DNA of 64,000 nt, from positions 1 to 64,000 of the forward strand of contig NZ_JABWTK010000014.1 of the NCBI RefSeq assembly GCF_020071995.1, written 5' to 3'. Positions 58,842-64,000 of the stretch are shown piece by piece; the stretch's first letter is position 1; each line of letters starts with the position of its first letter. The stretch is from Planococcus chinensis. GTDB taxonomy: Bacteria > Bacillota > Bacilli > Bacillales_A > Planococcaceae. Position numbers and translations under genes: made by a program. The notes below the pieces were generated by a model. That model saw only the letters and a list, made by a program, of their open reading frames with translations. It was not told the DNA's origin and did no database searches.

Positions 58842-60216
58842 ATTGTGGAAATATTTCTTTTAATGCATCATTTACACTTTCAACGCCAATGACCCGGATG
58901 CCTTCCGGGTAATCCCATCCGCCGAGGTTGGAAGCTGGCACAATTGCGCGTTTAAATCCTAATTTTGCTGCTTCTTGCACGCGTTGTTCAATCCGCGATA
59001 CGCGGCGCACTTCGCCGGTCAGTCCGACTTCGCCGATGATGCAGTCATAAACATTCGGGGCTTTGTCACGGTAGCTTGAAACAATGCTCGCAAGCACCGC
59101 CAAATCGATTGCGGGCTCATCAAGCTTTACGCCACCGGCCACTTTGATATAAGCATCCTGCGCCTGCAAAAGCATCCCAGCACGTTTTTCCAGCACTGCC
59201 ATGATCAGCGAAACTCGGTTTTGATCAATTCCTGTTGCCATCCGTTTCGGATAGTTAAAGCTTGAAGGCGTAACCAATGCCTGAATCTCCACGAGAATCG
59301 GACGGGTTCCTTCCATCGATGCTACAACCGTTGATCCGGCTGCTCCGCTCGACCGTTCCTGCAAAAACAGTTCCGACGGGTTCAATACTTCTTTCAAACC
59401 GCTTTGCAGCATCTCAAAAATCGCAATTTCATTTGTTGAACCAAAGCGGTTTTTCACGCTGCGCAAAATGCGGTACGTATGGTGGCGCTCGCCTTCGAAA
59501 TAAAGCACGGTATCCACCATATGTTCAAGAATCCGCGGCCCCGCAATCTGCCCTTCTTTCGTCACGTGCCCGACAAGGAAAATGGCAATGTTTTTTGTTT
59601 TCGCGATGCGCATCAATTCCGCTGTACTTTCCCGGACCTGCGTCACGCTTCCCGGAGCTGAAGTTACTTCCGGGTGATGGACCGTCTGGATAGAGTCAAC
59701 GATCACAAAGTCAGGCGCTACTTCTTCAATCGTATGGTGAATCAATTCCAAATTGGTTTCTGCATAGATATACAATTCCGAAGAAGATGCATCCAGCCGT
59801 TCTGCCCGCAATTTGGTTTGGCGGATGGATTCCTCTCCTGAAATATATAAGACGCGGCTGCCGCTATTGGCCAGCATCGCAGAAACTTGAAGCAAAAGTG
59901 TGGATTTCCCGATTCCCGGATCTCCGCCGATCAATACCAGTGAACCCGGCACAATGCCGCCGCCAAGCACGCGGTTCAACTCGCCCATCTTCGTCTCTAC
60001 ACGGGGTTCTTCCTGCGTTTTAATCGAGTTGATCGGCGTCGCTTTTTGGGAAACAGTAGCGGAATGCTGGAAGGCACCGCGCGTTCCTTTAGGAGCTGCC
60101 ACTTCCACTTCCTCGACCATCTGGTTCCATTCACCGCATCCTGGACATTTGCCCATCCATTTTGCTGACTCGTAACCGCACGATTGGCAGATAAACTTCG
60201 TTTTTTTCTTAGCCAT
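58840..60216 (-). CDS. radA: DNA repair protein RadA
   Basis: 458 residues: N-terminal C4 zinc finger (CQSCG ... CPGCGEW), RecA-like ATPase with Walker [11 protein letters not shown] (about 97-106), the RadA-specific [11 protein letters not shown] and a C-terminal Lon-type domain. A branch-migration helicase for recombination intermediates. AAAAGGAGG precedes the ATG. Separated from clpC by a terminator. Confidence 0.97.
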   Translation of the reverse strand: MAKKKTKFICQSCGYESAKWMGKCPGCGEWNQMVEEVEVAAPKGTRGAFQHSATVSQKATPINSIKTQEEPRVETKMGELNRVLGGGIVPGSLVLIGGDPGIGKSTLLLQVSAMLANSGSRVLYISGEESIRQTKLRAERLDASSSELYIYAETNLELIHHTIEEVAPDFVIVDSIQTVHHPEVTSAPGSVTQVRESTAELMRIAKTKNIAIFLVGHVTKEGQIAGPRILEHMVDTVLYFEGERHHTYRILRSVKNRFGSTNEIAIFEMLQSGLKEVLNPSELFLQERSSGAAGSTVVASMEGTRPILVEIQALVTPSSFNYPKRMATGIDQNRVSLIMAVLEKRAGMLLQAQDAYIKVAGGVKLDEPAIDLAVLASIVSSYRDKAPNVYDCIIGEVGLTGEVRRVSRIEQRVQEAAKLGFKRAIVPASNLGGWDYPEGIRVIGVESVNDALKEIFPQ

Positions 60217-60235
60217 GTGGGGCCTCCTTTTCCAA

Positions 60236-60265
60236 ATAAAAACGCCCGCCGAAGTCCGGCGAGCG
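60236..60265 (-). terminator. Rho-independent terminator after clpC
   Basis: Arms CGCTCGCCG / CGGCGGGCG (60257-60265, 60243-60251) with a five-base loop are followed on the minus strand by TTTTTATTT. It separates the ctsR-type operon from radA. Confidence 0.9.
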
Positions 60266-60280
60266 GATTGTTTAACTTAT

Positions 60281-62728
60281 TTATTTTGTTTCAGTTGCAA
60301 TCGGTTCTTTCGTACGGACCACAAAATCATCATCTTCGACATCAAACACAATTCGTTGACCTGCAATGGCTGTTCCTTTTAACAATTCTTCAGACAAACG
60401 GTCTTCGACATGTTTTTGAAGTGCACGGCGAAGTGGACGTGCTCCGTATTCAGGATCATACCCTTCTTGCGCCACTTTTTCAAGCGCTGCTTCTGTCAAT
60501 TCCAAATCGATGTTTTGCTCTTTCAAACGATCCGTCAATTGTTTCGACATCAAGTTCACAATCTCTCTCAAGTTCTCTCTTTCAAGCGAGTGGAACACAA
60601 TCATGTCGTCGATACGGTTCAAGAATTCAGGACGGAAGGCTTTTTTCAACTCAGCCAACATTTTGCCCTTCATGTCTTTATAATCCGTTTTCGCATCTTC
60701 CAAGTTGAAACCAACGTATTTATTGTATTTCAGCTCTTCTGCACCAACGTTCGATGTCATGATGATTACGGTATTGCGGAAATCGACTCTGCGCCCTTTG
60801 GAATCAGTCAAGCGGCCGTCTTCAAGCACTTGCAATAGAATGTTGAAGACATCCGGATGCGCTTTTTCAATTTCATCAAGCAGGACGACAGAATAAGGTT
60901 TTCTGCGGACTTTTTCAGTCAGCTGGCCGCCTTCTTCATACCCGACATAACCTGGAGGCGAACCTACAAGGCGGGAAGTCGAATGTCTTTCCATGTACTC
61001 AGACATATCGATGCGGATCATCGCATCTTCATCCCCGAACATCGATTCAGCAAGTGCACGGGCAAGTTCTGTTTTACCTACACCAGTTGGCCCAAGGAAG
61101 ATAAACGAACCAATCGGACGTTTCGGATCTTTCAATCCGGCACGCGCACGGCGAATCGCTTTTGAAATCGACGTTACCGCTTCTTCTTGGCCAATTACAC
61201 GGTTGTGAAGAATTTCTTCCAAGTTCAACAGTTTCTCAGATTCGGTTTGCGCCAGTTTGGAAACCGGAATGCCAGTCCACATCGATACCACTTTTGCAAT
61301 ATCTTCGACTGTTACTTCGGATTCTTCTTTGCCTTGCTTTTCTTTCCATTCTTTTTTCGTTTTATCCAATTGATCTTTTAATTTTTGTTCAGCATCGCGC
61401 AAAGAAGCAGCCTTTTCAAACTCCTGGCTTTGCACCGCTTCGTTTTTCTCAGAACGGGCTGCATCCAGTTTTGCTTCAAGCTCTTTCAAATCCGGTGGAG
61501 TTGTATATGAGCGAAGTCTTACTTTAGAACCCGCTTCATCAATCAAGTCAATCGCTTTATCCGGCAAGAAACGGTCAGAAATGTAACGGTCAGACATTTT
61601 TGCTGCCGCTTCAATCGCTTCGTCTGTAATTTTCACCCGGTGATGCGCTTCGTAACGGTCGCGAAGGCCTCTGATGATTAGAATTGTTTCTTCTACAGAT
61701 GGCTCATCTACTTGAATCGGCTGGAAACGGCGTTCAAGAGCTGCATCTTTTTCAATGTATTTGCGGTATTCGTCTAATGTTGTTGCGCCGATACATTGCA
61801 ATTCACCGCGTGAAAGAGAAGGTTTTAAGATGTTTGAAGCATCAATCGCACCTTCTGCTCCACCAGCACCGATTAATGTGTGAAGCTCATCGATGAAGAG
61901 AATAACATTGCCGGCTTGGCGAATTTCGTCCATCACTTTTTTCAAGCGATCTTCAAATTCTCCGCGGTATTTCGTGCCTGCAACCACAGTTCCCATATCC
62001 AATACCATCACGCGTTTGTCGCGTAAAGTTTCCGGCACTTCATTGTTAACGATTTGCTGCGCCAACCCTTCAGCAATCGCTGTTTTACCGACGCCAGGTT
62101 CACCGATCAGTACCGGGTTGTTTTTCGTACGGCGGCTTAATACTTCAATAACACGCGTAATTTCCTGACTTCTTCCGATAACCGGATCCAAGCTTCCTTC
62201 ACGTGCCACTTGTGTCAAATCACGAGCTAAACCATCTAAAGTTGGTGTGTTGGCAGAAGCATTCGGGCTGCTTCCAGTAGATGCCTGTTCATTGCTGCCT
62301 AACAACTGCAGGACTTGCTGGCGGGCTTTATTCAGGCTGACGCCGGCATTTCCAAGTACACGCGCCGCTACGCCTTCACCTTCACGGATCAACGCAAGCA
62401 GTAAATGCTCAGTTCCGATGTAAGAATGGCCCAACTTGCGTGACTCATCTACAGACAGTTCAATTACTTTTTTAGCACGAGGTGTATAGTGAACGATCGG
62501 ACCGACATCTTTTTCGCCGACTCCCACCAGTTCTTTAACGCCTTCTTCGATCAATTGCGTATTAACTTCGATAGCTTCTAAAGCTTTAGCAGCAATACCG
62601 CCGCCTTCACGAATTAAACCAAGCAAAATATGCTCTGTTCCAATTGATTCATGTTTCATGCGAATAGCTTCTTCTTGAGCTAATTGAAGCACTTTTTGTG
62701 CGCGTTGTGTAAATCGATTAAACATCAT
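60281..62728 (-). CDS. clpC: ATP-dependent Clp protease ATP-binding subunit ClpC
   Basis: 815 residues: duplicated N-domain (about 1-145), first AAA+ module with [13 protein letters not shown], a UVR-containing middle domain ([16 protein letters not shown] near 430), and a second AAA+ module with [13 protein letters not shown]. Unfolds substrates, including arginine-phosphorylated proteins marked by McsB, for ClpP. Its ATG overlaps the mcsB stop (ATGA). Confidence 0.98.
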   Translation of the reverse strand: MMFNRFTQRAQKVLQLAQEEAIRMKHESIGTEHILLGLIREGGGIAAKALEAIEVNTQLIEEGVKELVGVGEKDVGPIVHYTPRAKKVIELSVDESRKLGHSYIGTEHLLLALIREGEGVAARVLGNAGVSLNKARQQVLQLLGSNEQASTGSSPNASANTPTLDGLARDLTQVAREGSLDPVIGRSQEITRVIEVLSRRTKNNPVLIGEPGVGKTAIAEGLAQQIVNNEVPETLRDKRVMVLDMGTVVAGTKYRGEFEDRLKKVMDEIRQAGNVILFIDELHTLIGAGGAEGAIDASNILKPSLSRGELQCIGATTLDEYRKYIEKDAALERRFQPIQVDEPSVEETILIIRGLRDRYEAHHRVKITDEAIEAAAKMSDRYISDRFLPDKAIDLIDEAGSKVRLRSYTTPPDLKELEAKLDAARSEKNEAVQSQEFEKAASLRDAEQKLKDQLDKTKKEWKEKQGKEESEVTVEDIAKVVSMWTGIPVSKLAQTESEKLLNLEEILHNRVIGQEEAVTSISKAIRRARAGLKDPKRPIGSFIFLGPTGVGKTELARALAESMFGDEDAMIRIDMSEYMERHSTSRLVGSPPGYVGYEEGGQLTEKVRRKPYSVVLLDEIEKAHPDVFNILLQVLEDGRLTDSKGRRVDFRNTVIIMTSNVGAEELKYNKYVGFNLEDAKTDYKDMKGKMLAELKKAFRPEFLNRIDDMIVFHSLERENLREIVNLMSKQLTDRLKEQNIDLELTEAALEKVAQEGYDPEYGARPLRRALQKHVEDRLSEELLKGTAIAGQRIVFDVEDDDFVVRTKEPIATETK

Positions 62729-63816
62729 GCGAATTCCTCTCCTTCATGGGTTACATTTTCTTTATTCAAACGCTCGCGGAATAATTTCGCGCGGGCAACA
62801 TCACGTTCTTTGGGCTGCAGCGGTTTTCCGGCATATTGCTGAAGAAAAGCCGGCTGCATAAAAATCATCAATTCATTCAGAATGGACATGTCCATATCTT
62901 CGATCATTTTCAAATCAATGCCTAAGCGGACATCCGATAAACAAGTTGCTGCTTCTTCGGTAGATAATAACCGGGAATAGGTTAATGTCCCAAGAGACCG
63001 GTAAATCCGGTCCTCTAAAGCAAGAGGGGAATTGTTTAAAATAGCTTCTCTGGCCAGTCGTTCTTGGTGAATGATCTGTTCGGTCATATTCTGCAAATCC
63101 TGCAAAATATCATATTCCGACTTACCGAGAGTCATTTGGTTGGAAATTTGATAGACATTTCCTAAAGCTTCACTGCCTTCTCCGTAAATACCTCTTACGA
63201 CCATTCCTAAACGTGAAATTGCTGGAATAATGCGCGTAATCTGATGGGACATCGTCAATGCCGGCAAATGCAGCATAACAGAGGCTCTCATTCCTGTTCC
63301 CGTATTTGTAGGGCAGCTGGTCAAATAACCAAACTTTTCATGGAAGGCATAGGAGAGATTTTTTTCCAGCAGGGAATCCAATTGGTTGGCTGCCTGATAA
63401 GCTTCTTGTAAATGGAACCCCGATTGCAAACTTTGTATCCGCAAATGGTCTTCTTCATTAACCATAACACTAAGCTCTTCATTTTCTGACAGCAGGACTG
63501 ATCCTGAGTGTGTACCATTTGCCAAGTAAGGGCTGATCAAGTGTTTCTCAACCAATACTTCCCTTTGCAGCTTAGGGGTTTCCTGTATATTAATATGTGT
63601 AAACGAATGATTCAACTCATGTGCTTTATCAAGGAGCACAGAAGACACTTCTTTATCCACTTTCAGTGCTTCATCCTCCGAATATGAATAGGGAAATTGG
63701 AAGTCACTTAAATTGCGTGCCAGCCGGATACGGGTGCTCATGGCAATATCTACATTATCCCCATCATTCGCCATCCAGCTGCTGGCTCTAGGTTGCAAAA
63801 AACGTTCAATTGCCAT
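62725..63816 (-). CDS. mcsB: Protein-arginine kinase McsB
   Basis: 363 residues from the ATG at 63816 ([15 protein letters not shown]), with GGAGG eight bases upstream. Phosphagen-kinase fold: [17 protein letters not shown] (ATP-binding arginines) and [19 protein letters not shown]. It phosphorylates arginines on damaged proteins and on CtsR, directing them to ClpCP. Overlaps mcsA by 11 and clpC by 4 bases. Confidence 0.97.
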   Translation of the reverse strand: MAIERFLQPRASSWMANDGDNVDIAMSTRIRLARNLSDFQFPYSYSEDEALKVDKEVSSVLLDKAHELNHSFTHINIQETPKLQREVLVEKHLISPYLANGTHSGSVLLSENEELSVMVNEEDHLRIQSLQSGFHLQEAYQAANQLDSLLEKNLSYAFHEKFGYLTSCPTNTGTGMRASVMLHLPALTMSHQITRIIPAISRLGMVVRGIYGEGSEALGNVYQISNQMTLGKSEYDILQDLQNMTEQIIHQERLAREAILNNSPLALEDRIYRSLGTLTYSRLLSTEEAATCLSDVRLGIDLKMIEDMDMSILNELMIFMQPAFLQQYAGKPLQPKERDVARAKLFRERLNKENVTHEGEEFA

Positions 63817-64000
63817 CCGGGACACCTCCTTCAAGCTGAAGATTTAATACTTTGATTTCATCCCGGAATTTTGCTGCTTCTTCAAAATTCTCATTTTGAA
63901 TTGAAACTTGCATGAGCTTTCTTAATTCTTCTATCTCTTTTCGTATCTTTAATGTACTTCCATAAGAAGCAGGGATTTTTCCGGCATGTTCAAAATTGCC
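63806..64000 (-). CDS. mcsA: McsA, activator of protein-arginine kinase (C-terminal part)
   Basis: Only the last 64 residues are inside the window; the gene continues past 64000. The segment IRKEIEELRKLMQVSIQNEN and FEEAAKFRDEIKVL is a UVR motif, typical of the McsA C-terminus. McsA activates McsB. The zinc-finger half is not visible. Its stop codon lies 11 bases inside mcsB. Confidence 0.93.
   Translation of the reverse strand, partial: GNFEHAGKIPASYGSTLKIRKEIEELRKLMQVSIQNENFEEAAKFRDEIKVLNLQLEGGVPDGN

Overview
The window is a core housekeeping region from a low-to-moderate GC Gram-positive bacterium of the Bacillales, most like the Planococcaceae (Planococcus/Planomicrobium-type). This placement is an inference. 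It rests on Bacillus-like protein sequences and gene order (mcsA-mcsB-clpC-radA-yacL-ispD-ispF-gltX-cysE-cysS-mrnC-rlmB-rae1-sigH, rpoBC, str, S10-spc-alpha, ecfA1A2T, salA-kbaA-rrn), together with loss of sporulation-linked genes that flank these loci in Bacillus subtilis. Every gene reads on the minus strand, so transcription runs from high to low coordinates. By analogy with B. subtilis the replication origin lies beyond the right-hand end.

Right part (64000 to 38286): the end of mcsA, mcsB and clpC (protein arginine phosphorylation and Clp proteolysis), radA, yacL, the MEP-pathway genes ispD-ispF, and gltX. A Cys T-box then controls cysE-cysS-mrnC-rlmB-rae1-sigH. Next come rpmG-secE-nusG, rplK-rplA with two candidate L1 target hairpins, rplJ-rplL behind an L10 leader with an attenuator, a YbxB-type methyltransferase, and rpoB-rpoC.

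Middle (38285 to 22300): the str operon (rplGB, rpsL, rpsG, fusA, tuf), ending in tandem terminators. A complete branched-chain amino acid block follows: ilvE with its own promoter, then a T-box and ilvB-ilvH-ilvC-leuA-leuB-leuC-leuD. A YuiF/NhaC-type antiporter gene with its own promoter comes last. In B. subtilis the ilv-leu genes lie elsewhere on the chromosome.

Left part (22224 to 1): the S10-spc-alpha ribosomal protein supercluster (rpsJ to rplQ), including secY, adk, infA and rpoA. It is followed by the energizing module of ECF vitamin/metal transporters (ecfA1-ecfA2-ecfT), truA, rplM-rpsI, a short array of hairpin repeats, salA, kbaA, and an rRNA operon of which only the promoter, leader and 16S 5' end are inside the window.

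No mobile element, CRISPR array or defence system is visible. The most interesting signals are small. They are a hairpin repeat family with compensatory changes, a structured adk-infA intercistronic region containing a possible 31-codon ORF, paired L1 target sites, an apparent Ile (not Leu) specifier in the ilv-leu T-box, an unusual nusG start region, and the missing cwlD, gerD, pdaB, disA and map genes.
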